From NCBI GenBank assembly GCA_013407085.1, contig JACCGJ010015380.1, positions 1-64,000 of the forward strand: a stretch of DNA of 64,000 bases. The letters are read 5' to 3'. Every line of letters starts with the position of its first letter. The first letter of the stretch is position 1. The stretch is from Atriophallophorus winterbourni. Its lineage: Eukaryota; Platyhelminthes; Trematoda; Plagiorchiida; Microphallidae. A model generated the notes under the pieces. The model did no database searches. It was not told the origin of the DNA and was given only the letters and a program-made list of their open reading frames with translations. A program made the position numbers and the translations under genes. Positions 1 to 12,494 of this stretch are shown in pieces.

Positions 1-164
1 AGATAGATACATAGATAGATAGATAGATAGAAAGAAAGATAGATAGATAGATGGATAGATAAATAGATAAGTATATAGATAGACAGACAATCAGATAAAT
101 ATATAAATATATGGAAATTAGATACATAGAGAGTGATAAATAGCTAGATAGATAGATTCACTGC

Positions 165-233
<69 letters not shown>

Positions 234-416
234 ATAGTTTATAGCCAGATATATATTTAGATAAATAGATAGAAGGAAAGATAAAAAGATAAATAGATGA
301 AAATACAGATATATAGTTAGATATATAGATAATGAGACAGAGAGATAGATAGAAAAATAAATACATAGATATTTAGAGGAATAGATAGATAAGTAGATAG
401 ATAGATAGATAAATAA

Positions 417-479
<63 letters not shown>

Positions 480-658
480 TAAAGATAGAGAGAGATGGAT
501 AGATAGATAGATCGATTGATTGACAGAAAGATTGGTAGAAAGATTGACAGAAAAAAATAGATAGATATATAGAAAATTAGATAGATAAAGAGACATAAAT
601 AGAGAGATAGATAGAAAGATAGGTAGATAAGTAGAAAGATGGACATACAATGAGATAA

Positions 659-707
<49 letters not shown>

Positions 708-906
708 AAGGTAGATAGATAGATTGTTAGATACATAGATAAATAGATGGAAAGAGAGATAGTTTTATAGATAAATAGATAGCTAGATAGATAAATAGAA
801 AGAAAGATAGGAAGATAGATTGATAGATAGATAGTTGGATATATAGACAGATAGATAGATAGATAAATAGGTAACTATATATATATACATATATATAGGT
901 AGATAT

Positions 907-988
<82 letters not shown>

Positions 989-1078
989 CGAAAGATAGAT
1001 AGATAGGTAGACAAATAAACAAATGAATAGAAAGATAGATAGAATGGCACTCAGAAAGATGGATAGATAGATTGAGAA

Positions 1079-1116
<38 letters not shown>

Positions 1117-1297
1117 GGATGGATAGATAGATAAAGAGATAGATAGGTAGTTAGATAGATATATAGATGGAGAGTTGCATATATAGATATATAGATAGAT
1201 GGATTGATATATACATAGGCAGATAGATAGATACGTATTCAGAGAGATGGAGAGATACTTAAATATATAGATAGATAGATAGATAGATAGATAAATA

Positions 1298-1350
<53 letters not shown>

Positions 1351-1366
1351 ATAGATAGACAGGAAA
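1..1366. repeat. Degenerate GATA tetranucleotide microsatellite
   Basis: The first 1.37 kb is a nearly continuous, imperfect GATA array on the + strand, broken by short variants and ending in a TA dinucleotide run at about 1299-1345. Long open frames on the minus strand (Tyr-Leu-Ser-Ile repeats) are artefacts of a tetranucleotide read in any frame and are not genes. The array ends about 180 bp upstream of the TATA box of gene A. Confidence 0.97.
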
Positions 1367-1510
1367 TTCACTAATCTTCATTTAAATTATTCTGATTTTG
1401 AAATAATCAAATATCTTGATCATGTACGTTCGGTTTAAGTCTCACTGCATAACACATTCACCTGCATGATGATCGTATACTCTGCTTCGATTTATTTCAC
1501 AATGTTTCAG

Positions 1511-1552
1511 CCAATGAGCATAGATATAATTCAGTTCCATACTCTATAAATA
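1511..1552 (+). promoter_or_regulatory. Putative core promoter of gene A (CCAAT and TATA boxes)
   Basis: CCAAT lies at 1511-1515 and TATAAATA at 1545-1552, about 38 bp before the signal-peptide ATG at 1590. The spacing fits a very short 5' leader. The motifs are seen directly; promoter function is inferred. Confidence 0.5.
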
Positions 1553-1589
1553 ATGACAAGCATTTGTGAGTGAGCAAGTTTGCTACAAC

Positions 1590-1641
1590 ATGATTTCTGA
1601 GTACGGCTTCTTATTTGTTTTTCTTTCAATCAGCCAAATTA
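1590..1641 (+). CDS. Gene A exon 1: signal peptide
   Basis: ATG opens MISEYGFLFVFLSISQI, a short N-region and a hydrophobic core typical of a signal peptide. The exon ends with a single A before the strong donor GTAAGT at 1642, leaving phase 1. Read through without splicing, the frame stops within a few codons, which supports the splice. Confidence 0.75.
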
Positions 1642-4600
1642 GTAAGTTAATTTGACTCAAAGTTATTGACTTTGTGGTATAAGGATCGTTGAATGCACTG
1701 CTTATAATTTATTCTTATTTTTTTAAACAGCTTGCAAACAGATAGAATTCGGTTTGTCAGCGTTGAATTTAATTATAATTTTTTGAAACGGCGTTTAACG
1801 TATTTCACATTTGGCATTTGATGTTATTTAAATCGAAATGATATTGCATGCTCATTCAAAGTGTACAAAAATGATCATAGCTTTAATAGTAGAAATTCAA
1901 TTAAAGACATTCTTTTAGAATAAATAATCAGAATACAAATAAGTTATGTTCAGGTAGTAATTTTTAAATTATGAAGGTTGGAGTTTGTTTGATAATACGT
2001 GCATCTTTTTGAGTAGTGTTCGAAAGCAATATTTTGTATTCGAAAGGGATATGCAGTTGAAAGCGTCAGCGATGTCAGCCTTAACAAGACACAGTATCCC
2101 TTGCAAGCTCTAATTTCACGTGCATTTTTAGTGCAAAGTATCTAATTAATGAGTGTGAAGTCGCAAAATCTTTCATTCGTGAATGGCCATATAGAAATTT
2201 GAGGCAATTAATTTCTGCCGTAATATGAGGTGAATTAAAATTAGAGATAAAGGAAGTGTTGTTCTGTTTTGATGCGAAACCATTAGGATTTCTGCTAAGT
2301 CATTTTAAAGAAAAAAATTGCCACGGTATCAATGAGGCGTAGAGTGATGTACACTCTAATAAACTACAAAAGCCAACATATTTAACATTTTGGACTGTTT
2401 AAGGTTGATATCAAAGCGAACTATGTTGTGCAAACGTTTTTAGAAGTAAATTGTGCTCTTAAAAGTAAAAGGTAGAACGTGAAATTTCCGGAGATCAGCT
2501 GAGCAAAGTATAGATTTAGTCATAACGTTGAAATGAAATCCTTGACGTTATATTACCCAAATTACAAATGATTCAACTCGAAAGTGTGACAATAATTATT
2601 GACTGTGTTGTTTTTATTAGCATGAATTTGTGCTTACATAAGATGAAGTTTATAAGAACATCTTCTGCTGTTCAAATGCAATCAGTATTGTATATAGTAG
2701 TGATCCGTGGGAATTCAATCTCCCGATCATGATGTCACTCTATTAAACAAATGATAGATTCATTAGCTCGTGAAACGCATCGAAGTAATCTGATAATATT
2801 TTGTGTATTTTCGCGACCATTCTAGATCTCTGGCACTCAAACTTACGAGGTAAGTAGATGTATTTATTAAAAAATATTTATTCAGTATATTTCGTTAAAT
2901 TTAATTTACTCTACCCCTTGAAATTACCAATCAGCTGTTACACGTAAAATGATTGAAATAATAAGTTCATATGTATTACACAAATTATCCGAAGAATGTT
3001 GTGCAGCTTTCCAACTAATCGAATACCTGATAGAAAAACGTTAGTGAACTTTTGACACCTAATGTTTGATAGAAGGTTTTTCCCGAAGTATGAAACCTAA
3101 ATTACCTATTTTACCCTGTCGTAGTAGGGTGAACACACTATGTACACCGGCTTTAGAAGACATTTGAGCATTCGTTAATTTGTCCATCAACCATATATTT
3201 GAGAGACGGTAGACGATACCTAAACTGCAATCAATATGCTTCGGTTGCGTACAACTAAGCGTTCATCACAATTTAATGTTATTTTTGTCACATGAGATCA
3301 AATGCGGTAAGAATTAAATATTGTGTGTCAATGTAGCAAAGTAAAAACACGGAACTCGTTCTATAATGAAAGACATTCATAGTTATTGAATGAAATCTGT
3401 CACACTATCGCACGAGAATAAAATTTGCGTGGCACTGTGATACGAAACGATTGTTATTACGACAGTTAAAATTTTCCAATTTAAAACAAAAAAGACACGC
3501 TTTTCGTATGTCGCCCATGTTTCAGGATTAACCATTTCGTTTATTTGATTGTATGAATTTAATTGGAATATTTCCTTTATTTCTAGTGATTCAAGAAGGA
3601 GACGCGAGTAGGTCATACTATTTTTTAATCAAACCTATGCATTGCTTATCCATAGCTAACTATTTGAGGATTTACAAATATAACAAGAATAATTGAGTAT
3701 ATAAATTGTGTTCAGGTGAATGTATTTTATCATATATCATTGCAGCAATTATAGATCATTCATTACTCAAATAAGCGGAACGTATGCTAACCGTAGCCCC
3801 TTAAATGGTGTATGATATGGAAATTTTCACCGTGAGCCTAGTTTGAGATGCATTTGTCGTTGCGTGTTTTGAAGAAAACATTCTCCAGGTACAATATTGC
3901 TTTCCTGATCTGCTATTATATGGGTACATATTTATCCAGAAAAATTACCACAACAAGTATGAGACACGAACATCTTTATAACAATGCGCGAATATATAAC
4001 AAATTTTACACGAGGTCTACATATGACTATTCCGGGCAAAATTTATGAAACACATTAGTAGAAGTAGAAGACACATGAAGATAGGAGAATATTCTGAAAA
4101 GAATGTACGGAATTATGTATTATGTGGTAATATAATTATTTCATTATTATTTATTTTGTTTTACCATTATTAATTATTATTTATTCACTTTTTCATTTAT
4201 TTATTTTTAATTTTCAAAAATAATCCACTCAATTTATAGTGAAAAATAATATTTTGAATTTGATGATCATCTGCATCATACGTCATATCGAACTTGAGCA
4301 CGACAATATTTATGTCAGGATGAAGAATGATAATGACATATCGATATTAATGATGAAAATAAAATGTATCCCACATATTTACGCAGCAAATTCTTAAGCA
4401 TGCCTATTGTAAAAATAAGACAAAATTTTATATATTGATATTACATTTGTTTTTTACGCTTAATTTATTATTTCCACTTAGTTAAACTCGGCAATAAAAT
4501 GAGTAAGTTAGATTTACTAACTATCGTTCCATATTATGATTTTTGAGATTCTAAAATATCGATAACAAAACAGAAATTCGACTTAAATTAGTATTTTCAT

Positions 4601-7119
4601 GCATTAACATCACACACCCCACAACCGGTTTCGTACTCTTTGCACTCAGCACGTAGGAACAGTAAGATTCAGATCAGCTTGCCTTGATGTTTGAAATTGT
4701 TTCAACTCTGAATTTAATTTATTTTACACGAATTTTTTTAAGCAACACTATCAGATCAGTGACCTCGCACGATATCTTATTACCAGCCAAATAGCAAGCA
4801 TAAATATTATTCAATATCGCTTAAATATTCTGAGTGGTAATTGTAAAGACCATTTTAATGAATGTGGAGGAAGGTTGAATGAGTTTAACTGTGATATATG
4901 CTAGACAATTTCGTTTGCGTATAAAAAATTTAGTGATTAATAGTCTGTGATCTTCAAAAGAAACAAGGTAGGTACGTAGGTAAAATGATCACCACCAGTG
5001 TCGTAGCAGAAATAGCTACAGATTGTATGCCAGACTTTCAAATTGCATTCGTTGTTGTTGAAAGAATCTAAAACATAATTTTATACCACCAATCCCTCAA
5101 CGGATATAAATTCCTTCGATTAGTCTTAATAAGTACCATCGTTTCTGGGTTGGGCATTCAAGTCGCTCATAAAAAAACGTAAAACACTGCTAATATCACC
5201 AATAGTAAATATCAACAAATTATTCCTAGTAGTTTTTTGTCATCAATTAGAGAAAGCAAGATTAGATTTACTGATATATTAACTGTGTAAAAGATATAAA
5301 ATGCTACTTTTTCTAATCACAATATCAGTGCAAATCAAGAGCGCTGAGGCGATATGTGATACATCGCGCTCCGGCACAACACAAATGTATAAACACTCGA
5401 GATATTTGTTGACAGCAATTGCGAGCCCCAAATAACTCGGGTTCGGGAAAATATTGCTAAATGTTTCAAGCGGCAATATCTACATCGAACGTACAGATTG
5501 AGAACGTCAGTCACTGATGAAGATTATACAAGTCCCCAATGTCAGTCTAACAGGTATATTGTGGTGTGCGTTCGAACTGATTCAGTTGCACACATTCGAT
5601 CGGCAAATCAGAACAAAGTGGTTAGCAGTGTCGCCATGTTGCAACAAATGTTGTTTCAACGGGATTTGCACAAAACAGATTTATGTGTGTAAGAAATGCA
5701 ACGATCGATGTTTGTAATTTTGCTGTGGGTTCAATGGAGTATAAAAATAACTTTGGAAAGATTGACATAATTTATGAAACAATCGACTAATGGATGCTAA
5801 CCCCAGGTTGACAAGTATAATGTTTGAGTTGGTGCCTTAATTTTTTTGGCAAATAACGCTATGGAATTTTCAACAAGAACTAAGATTTGGTCAATAATAT
5901 TCTGCAGAAATTAACACATCACCTTCTCTACAATTGTACTATGCTGTCCGAAATAACAATGGAAGAGATCTGTAGCATCCAATTAGCTCGAATTTTAATC
6001 GACGTATTTCTCATGAATTATCTAAAATATAATTACAAGTAGAACTTACAAATTGTAAAAAAATATATATTGTGTCATTTATCCCCATACAGACGAATTC
6101 GTCAATCTCAAGGGAGAACAAAAGTGGAGCGCTTGTGAGTCCAAAATTGAATATTACCTTTTTAGGGCTAAGCATATTTTTGAAACAAGTTTATTATCAC
6201 TACATATTTTGCGTTGGCTAATTATCAGTCACATTCATCAACATTTGAATGAAGTACATGCAGACAAGTATTGATATTTGCGAAAATTTCTATTATATAC
6301 ATATGTCGACCGGTATCTTTAGGTTTGCCAATTAGTGGTATGATTAAAATCTGCTTTTTCTGAGACACAGGTGAAATGGTGAATTATTGTTAAACATTAA
6401 TGGCAGGCTAGAATGATATTACTTTCATACAATTAATTTACTTGTTTGAAATTTACAGTCAATCAATGTGAATTGAGAAGCGAATCAAACGGTTTTGAAA
6501 TATGGTTACATCTTGATAAGAAAATTATCGGCGATTAATTCTTGTTCACATCGATATTCAACTTTACACCAAGCATCAAAAAATGGCATTTGTGAATGAA
6601 ACCAAAGACAAACAGTATATGAATCAAATAGCACAACTGTTTCTTTTATAATGCTCCAATTAATTAGGCTTCATTAATGACAAATTTGAAAATTATCAGG
6701 TCATCATACAGTCCCTTACCTATCTTTTGTATACATATGACAATTCCGGGCCAAACGTATGACGCACATGAATAGATCGTAAATAGTGTGAACTTAACGG
6801 CAGTGTCACACATCTATATCACACCCCGTATCCGATATTTGAGCACGTTCCTGCATTTTCAAGACCGATACCAAATGCGTGTCAAAGTGTTACTTACAAC
6901 CTTTATTATCTTTATATTCGAAATCAACCATTGAATTTGCCTTATATATTTTGAGTAAGGATTATTTGTTAAGGTTATTGTTGCTTGTAGATTCCCGAAC
7001 GATTTCCGCCTCTCAATGCATATAATTTGCAATATTCATATACGTCACCCCTGATTATAATATAAACATGTTTTCAATTTTAAGGAGCATGCATAGTCCG
7101 AATTATGTATCAAGATAAT

Positions 7120-7153
<34 letters not shown>

Positions 7154-8476
7154 TTTCATGTTGATATTTTTCAAACCATCATAGTGATGTCCATCTTACA
7201 TTATTTCTTCAATAGTGAAAATGGACAAAAACTACTTTTTCGAAAGTCAGTAAATATTTCTAAAAAATATTTGAAATTTGCTAAATTGGTATTGGTTTCG
7301 CAACCGAATTACGTCTATTCGCGATCAGTTACTCAACCTCCAAACAAATACCGAACCTGTTTCGCCCAGTTGAGCAGCTGCCCTCAAAATTCCATAATAT
7401 ACTCTGCATTAATATGATTATATTGTTTATCACGGTAGATAAATGCTGCGAATATAGAACTGGATGTGATTATAATTATCAAGTCATCTCGCCCATGGCA
7501 CGTACAACACAGTGTGACATTACATTATGCCTTAAACACTACACGGTTTCCGACTATTCACGCAATCCAAGAACTTTGTATAATGTTTGTTTAACCAAAT
7601 TATGCTGAAATATTACGTGTATTATATGGCCAATAAACAGTCCACCTCCAGGAATATTCCGTCCAATTTGCGGTGTGCGCGGCTGATAGAAATGCATGTA
7701 AACTAGCGTTCATGACCATGATCATGGGGTTAAGACTTATATACATAGTTCGGGCACAAGTGATTGAAAAGGTTGTTCTAACAGTGACATAAAAGCGCAA
7801 CTAGTTTTCGCTTCATATATCTTTGCAATTCGCCAGTATTTGATTTTCAAACGCGCTGACTAAATGGATAAACATTTTTAAAGTTGTACGCTGTCTGTCA
7901 ATATCAAAAAAGGAATAGAATTTTCCAATTTCCTGGGTATCCTCTTATGTTTATTCTGGTTAAGAGTGTGCGTTCAAGGACGGGTAATTGACGCAGAAGA
8001 ACCACACAACTTGTTCTAAAATATACGTCAGCTTTAATTGGAAAATTGTTTTTTGCAATCTAGTATACCGTTCCTTTGGAAAAATCATATTAACTGTAAA
8101 CTATCGAATTGAACAAACAAGAGACGAGCAAAGTTCATATGAAATGAGGCTTCTGTATAGTGAATATATGAAAGAAAAAAATTACTTTTTATAAGGCAAC
8201 CGCTAAGCACCTAGCTGGTATTAACTAACTTAATTTGTTTAAATATGCTGGATTAGTTTTAGAACTTGTTGTTTTGAAAATGTATGTATGGAAACAAGAC
8301 GCTTTCCAATGTTTTAAATATATATTTGTGAAAGTGAAATGTTCGGACTTTGTGTGTATTTGATTATAAGTATCAATATTTCGTTGGATATATTACTTGC
8401 TTACTATGTTTACAGTCAAAAAAGTCGAGGATGGTGGTGAGTATAATAATAATAATATTATTATTATACTTTATAT

Positions 8477-8507
<31 letters not shown>

Positions 8508-11500
8508 AATAAAGAAACCTAAACGAACGTCGCGAGTATAACCATAAAATAACAAAGGTGTTAGTTGAAGCAACGGACAACTCATTTTGTGTTGTTCAAG
8601 GAGACCACACAATGAAAAGCTTTCCGTGAAAGATATATTAACCAGACTTGCCGAAACTTGAATTGCCAATTGTTATAACGCGTGGCACCATAAATGATTT
8701 TGAACGGTAGACGTTTTTGAAACAATATTCTTGAATTTCGTTCTGGGTTCTCACTTGAATTTGAGCGTGAACTAATCTTTGATATCTATTCGCAATAGTT
8801 CTGGCGCTAATTAAATCATATTGTCATTTGAATAAAGAAAATCAGTGTACGCAAATAGCAATATTGTGGAGCGGCCTGGATTAGTTATTGTTACGCCCGA
8901 ACTAAGGAGTATCAGAGGTGAGGATGTTTCCTGTTGAAATTCTCCACTCTAAAATAATTTGTATGAATCTACCCTTCTGAAAAGTATTTGAATAGGTTGT
9001 TTTTGTATCATTTCGAGTTTAAGCGATGACTTCTTGTCATCTACTTCTTTACTGTTAGCTCAAACGCATTGCACATTTTTTCTTCATAGAAGATTATTCG
9101 CATTACCTTGAATTACTTCGTGCAACATTTGTGTAAAATGAGGTTATCATTACCTATCTTGATTCGTCTAATCTGGAAAACGTAAGGAGCTTATTTATAA
9201 TAAATTGTAATAGTTAACTGGAAATGTAAAATTTTCAAATAATAAATGTGTTCGAAAACGTTGTCTTGACTGTGTATACAACTAATTACAGAAAACTAAT
9301 CATCGCATGAAGACTGTCAATCACCGAAATCATATAATTTTAAAATTTTTAAATGAAAAATGCTTCCTTTTGAAAGCAATTAAGTTTAACCTTTGCATTC
9401 AACTTGTTTTTAGTGGATATAATTGAATCAAGTACGTTTACAATTCGTTTGAGATGCACGGGATAGGAAATTTAACAAAATCTCTATCTTTATAGATAAT
9501 TCACTTCAAAACTATTGAGATTTAGTTAGATTCTAATTCGAAAAATCTATTTAATTGAGGATATTTTTTTATGAAAATAATAATTTCTATTTTTAAATAT
9601 GCGTACATTTTCAATGAATTGTTCTGCTTACATTTTAACAGATAATTAATACGTATTATTTCCTATTGCAATAGTGATTCACGAACCCGCAGCCCGTTGA
9701 GTCTGTACAAACACCGGGAGAGAAAAGCAGAGTGTAGTTTTGTTAATAGTTATGTGTTCAACACCAATATGAATCTGTTTGGGCAAACATGATTGTTTAT
9801 GTTAATCGTACCAGCCTTGTCCAACAGTCGCATACAAGCGCTACTTGTTTAGCATTCCTCCACTGTTGCAAGCCTATACGGATCATGACCTTGATGTCCC
9901 TACGTGATAAGTGCAAACAGCACGACATCGGTAGTGGCGTCTAAGTGAATGTAATGCATGCAAATGAGCCTTTTTGTTCACAGTGTATTATATAATGAAA
10001 CTCATAATTGCCAACGAACATAGAAGCGTGGCCATACTTTCGATCATTTATTTCAAATCATCAAATCAGCTGTCAATAAACTTAAAAAACTCAAACTTTT
10101 GTAGAACAATTTAGCATCTCTCCACACTTTAGTTAATCTCAAGTATAGTGTATGTAACGCGAAAATAGTTTTGGGCTACGCGTAGTCTTAAGCAAGTTTA
10201 TTTGGGTAAATCCATCTGAGGTCACTGGAGGCACTAAGTCACTCGTCACGGCATTTCGTGAAATTTCTTTCTCCGTTGATTCGGGAATAACTCCGTCTTC
10301 AGATGGTCTTTGTCTAACATAATCCGAATGTTTTAGGATAAATTTTTCATTTACAACTTGGAATGTAGCTTTAATACGGAGACTAACCTTAGCCCCACAA
10401 TTCAGCACCGCTAACTGTTTGGAATAATATTGCAACATAAAAATAAATGGAGTTCTTAGATTTTTTAAAGTCAGATTTTATTAATAAATATTACATGACT
10501 TTCAAAAAGCAGAACAGAAGGATACGAACGGTTTTGCGGTTATTATAAAAATGAGGATTTATCCTCGAATTCGCAATTTATTTGGTTTAACACAATGTCA
10601 GAATAGCTGTTGATAGTCTATTCACAGATATGCATACCTTATGAGCTGCAGTAACTGAGAAACCAGTCGTGCGCTACCGTCCTGATTTTCGAAAGCCATA
10701 TACTACATTTTGATATAATCTGACTTTAAACAAAAATCTATAATCTATACTTCTTCCAAATATTTTTCCGTTTGGTGACTGAAAGGTTGCTTCACGTGTA
10801 GTTCTCTGTAAGACCGCACCTGATTGAATAGTTCGGCAATGTGATAGTTTGGTATACGTCAGCTCATTATCTTGAAGTTTCCGTTTATTGGGCTTTCTAG
10901 GTATATATCTTTTTTAACTTGCTAAGCTCTTTCACGCTGAGCAGAAAACATAAATCCAGACGCGTGCAAAATCTTCTACCATCAATAAACTCTGCGGAAA
11001 TTTTCTGGAAAGAGACAGTTTGTGCACTGCGATGGGCTAGCAGGAAGCTGTCCACCCTGATCTGCAAGCTTCCATAATGTTGTTTCACGATACCTGCGTT
11101 GATCGTTTGAAAGCCACGTTATGCAAGGCCATTTGACGCAGGATGGTACGGTGGAGTCGTGAGGTGATTAATTTAATTCATCTCCAGGAACTCTTCACGG
11201 ATATTTTAGTAAATTGAGGACCATTGTCCGTAACTAAGTATTCTTTAAATGGCGAAGATAGCACGGAGGAGGTTAATTGTGCTCTTACCTGTCTTGCTAT
11301 GGACAATATGGACCACTTTCCATCAACCGGTCCACAATAATCTGCATGCACTCGCTGCACGGTCCAAACGTTTACTTGTCATAGTCCTGTTGACAGGTAT
11401 GACAATGTCGTACATCTTCTTCGAGATCCAATTTGATTATCGGCTACCAACAATAACGTTTGGCCAGATTTTACATTGTAATGTAGCTTTTTGAATATAT

Positions 11501-11946
11501 TTGGTTTTAAACATCGGGTACCACTATCCGCCGTCCTGATCGGAAAGCGAAATATTATTGGCTGTGATCGTTTGCTTTAAATGACCATCCACCTAATAGC
11601 ATGTGTTGCACTTGAGAAAGTACCGCTATCTTGACGGTTCTAAACGTATTCAGCATCGTGTAACTAAGTTTCACCAACTTCAAAGCAATCATTTATGATT
11701 TTCTCGAAGGATACAGAAAACTAGCAAATTCAATCTTATGAAAATGAAGGTCACAACGAATATGACCTTGTAAATTTAACATAGATACTGAGACAAAATC
11801 ATGTTATGCATACTTACATATTAATATTTAAATTTAACAGAACTACCTTTCGATTTTGGTGAGTATAAAACATTTACTAATGTTTTGTCATTTCTTCAGA
11901 ATTCAATTCCATCACCAACATACTCCATACCACGCGTGTTTCGTGA
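1590..11946 (+). CDS. Micro-exon gene A (MEG-like secreted protein), gene span
   Basis: This is a gene-level entry; exons are listed separately. A 52-nt first exon encodes a hydrophobic signal peptide and ends with one base of a split codon. It is followed by micro-exons at 2826, 4482, 4650, 6093, 8416, 9414 and 11841 and a terminal exon at 11900 with a TGA stop at 11944-11946. Less certain micro-exons lie at 4944, 6323 and 8885. Every internal exon is a multiple of 3, starts and ends in phase 1, and is flanked by AG and GTRAG-type donors. The strong set sums to 255 nt, 84 residues plus stop; the optional exons add 24 residues. No junction creates a stop. Known of the family: schistosome micro-exon genes have a signal-peptide exon, many symmetric exons of about 36 nt or less, and secreted variable products. 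The 42-nt exon is slightly large for this. I do not recognise the protein family. Confidence 0.78.
2826..2849 (+). CDS. Gene A micro-exon, 24 nt
   Basis: The acceptor is ...ccattctAG and the donor is GAG|GTAAGT. In phase 1 it reads NLWHSNLR with no stop, the N being completed by the last base of exon 1. Confidence 0.75.
4482..4502 (+). CDS. Gene A micro-exon, 21 nt
   Basis: The acceptor is tttccacttAG and the donor GTAAGT starts at 4503. In phase 1 it reads VKLGNKM. The next intron is only 147 nt. Confidence 0.72.
   Translation, partial: LNSAIK
4650..4661 (+). CDS. Gene A micro-exon, 12 nt
   Basis: The acceptor tract is pyrimidine-rich (tactctttgcactcAG) and the donor is GTAAGA. In phase 1 it reads TRRN. 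Confidence 0.65.
4944..4967 (+). CDS. Gene A possible micro-exon, 24 nt
   Basis: The donor is AAG|GTAGGT, and the phase-1 reading ICDLQKKQ is open. The acceptor (gattaatAG) has a poor pyrimidine tract, so this may be an optional cassette or chance. Confidence 0.35.
6093..6134 (+). CDS. Gene A micro-exon, 42 nt
   Basis: The acceptor is strong (catttatccccatacAG) and the donor is GTGAGT at 6135. The phase-1 reading ends EFVNLKGEQKWSA; its first residue is N or D depending on the upstream exon. This is the largest internal exon of gene A, and it is fully open. Confidence 0.75.
6323..6337 (+). CDS. Gene A possible micro-exon, 15 nt
   Basis: The acceptor is ccggtatctttAG and the donor is GTG|GTATGA. 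In phase 1 after the preceding T it reads CLPIS. The donor is only moderate. Confidence 0.4.
8416..8436 (+). CDS. Gene A micro-exon, 21 nt
   Basis: The acceptor is strong (ttgcttactatgtttacAG) and the donor is GTG|GTGAGT. In phase 1 it reads FKKVEDG after a T-ending exon. A trinucleotide AAT/ATT microsatellite follows directly in the intron. Confidence 0.75.
8445..8513. repeat. AT-rich trinucleotide microsatellite (AAT/ATT)n
   Basis: An imperfect AAT/ATT run starts a few bases after the micro-exon donor at 8437. Similar short trinucleotide runs occur at 7123-7148 and 20611-20635. Confidence 0.9.
8885..8917 (+). CDS. Gene A possible micro-exon, 33 nt
   Basis: The donor GAG|GTGAGG is good. 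The acceptor (gcctggattAG) is weak in pyrimidines. The phase-1 reading VIVTPELRSIR is open and the length is a multiple of 3. Confidence 0.4.
9414..9431 (+). CDS. Gene A micro-exon, 18 nt
   Basis: The acceptor is excellent (gcattcaacttgtttttAG) and the donor is GTACGT. In phase 1 it reads VDIIES. Confidence 0.78.
9800..9960 (+). repeat. Dispersed repeat, copy 1
   Basis: Shares the words ccaacagt-gcatacaagcg, cggatcatga and tgtccctac with copies near 31.1, 31.3, 39.1, 39.4 and 43.5 kb. No coding potential is seen. Confidence 0.65.
10139..11650 (-). mobile_element. Gypsy-type LTR retrotransposon relic (integrase region)
   Basis: Read on the minus strand, 11360-11178 carries the integrase core motifs RVHADYCGPVDGKW and VTDNGPQFT. 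Positions 11088-10897 hold the downstream integrase part (FLLAHRSAQ ... GRRFCTRLDL). Positions 10438-10139 are a possible C-terminal tail. The pieces are in different frames and broken by stops, so the copy is dead. No LTRs were recognised. It lies antisense in the gene A intron between the exons at 9414 and 11841. Confidence 0.8.
11841..11858 (+). CDS. Gene A micro-exon, 18 nt
   Basis: The acceptor is tttaaatttaacAG and the donor is GTGAGT at 11859. In phase 1 it reads KLPFDF. It is separated from the terminal exon by an intron of only 41 nt. Confidence 0.78.
11900..11946 (+). CDS. Gene A terminal exon
   Basis: The acceptor is very strong (tgttttgtcatttcttcAG). In phase 1 it reads EFNSITNILHTTRVS and then TGA at 11944-11946. 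The alternative of splicing out again at GTGAGA (11943) would make a 43-nt exon and break the phase. Confidence 0.7.
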
Positions 11947-12214
11947 GACACAAGATAAACATTCACATGACATGAAAATTAATTTCCGCTATGTTGTAGA
12001 TGCCTGGGTGGTATGACTTCTGCTGAATAATGGATTTTTTGGTGACCGTTACTCTGAGAGTAAAGATAAACACAGAACCTTCGAACCAATAGTCCACATT
12101 TCAAACAAATATAGTATAGTGCGAAAAACATTTCTTATTTATTCACAATCATCAAATATTGCATATTGGTGAAACCACAGGACAGGAGGAAAACCTAGAT
12201 GAATCATTTATACT

Positions 12215-12220
12215 ATTAAA
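12215..12220 (+). other. Putative polyadenylation signal of gene A
   Basis: ATTAAA lies about 270 nt after the gene A stop and 275 nt before the gene B start codon. I saw no nearer AATAAA. The assignment is tentative. Confidence 0.3.
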
Positions 12221-12494
12221 GGTACTTTGTTTACTTAGAAACATTAAGATGTTTCGAAGACGTAATGTTTCATTTAGACTGAAAATATAAAAATGCGTGG
12301 GATACATAATTTTGATCACGGCTGATTGATGGTGGTGCGGGATATGTAATCAACAAAACAATTATGAGAAACGAGATCATTAATCAAACTTTGAGTTAAA
12401 CTTGTAATATTATTTTTAACGTAACAGAAAACGAAATGCCTGTATCATTTACTACTTATTCACGATCAGCATTTACGATTATACAATCAACTAA

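Noticed and set aside
118..1371. Six long minus-strand open frames rich in Tyr, Leu, Ser and Ile
   Set aside because: They are the GATA tetranucleotide array translated; no real gene would give the same residues in every frame.
3073..3087. A 15-nt candidate exon for gene A (reads EGFSR in phase 1)
   Set aside because: The acceptor tract is weak and the donor GTATGA is moderate; this level of support is expected by chance in several kb.
8263..8281. A 19-nt interval with good acceptor and GTATGT donor in gene A
   Set aside because: The length breaks phase 1 and I found no convincing partner exon to restore it.
9143..9181. A 39-nt interval between AG and GTAAGG
   Set aside because: Phase 1 meets a TGA stop inside it, and the acceptor lacks pyrimidines.
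9675..9704. A 30-nt interval after attgcaatAG
   Set aside because: Phase 1 contains TGA, and the donor GTACAA is weak.
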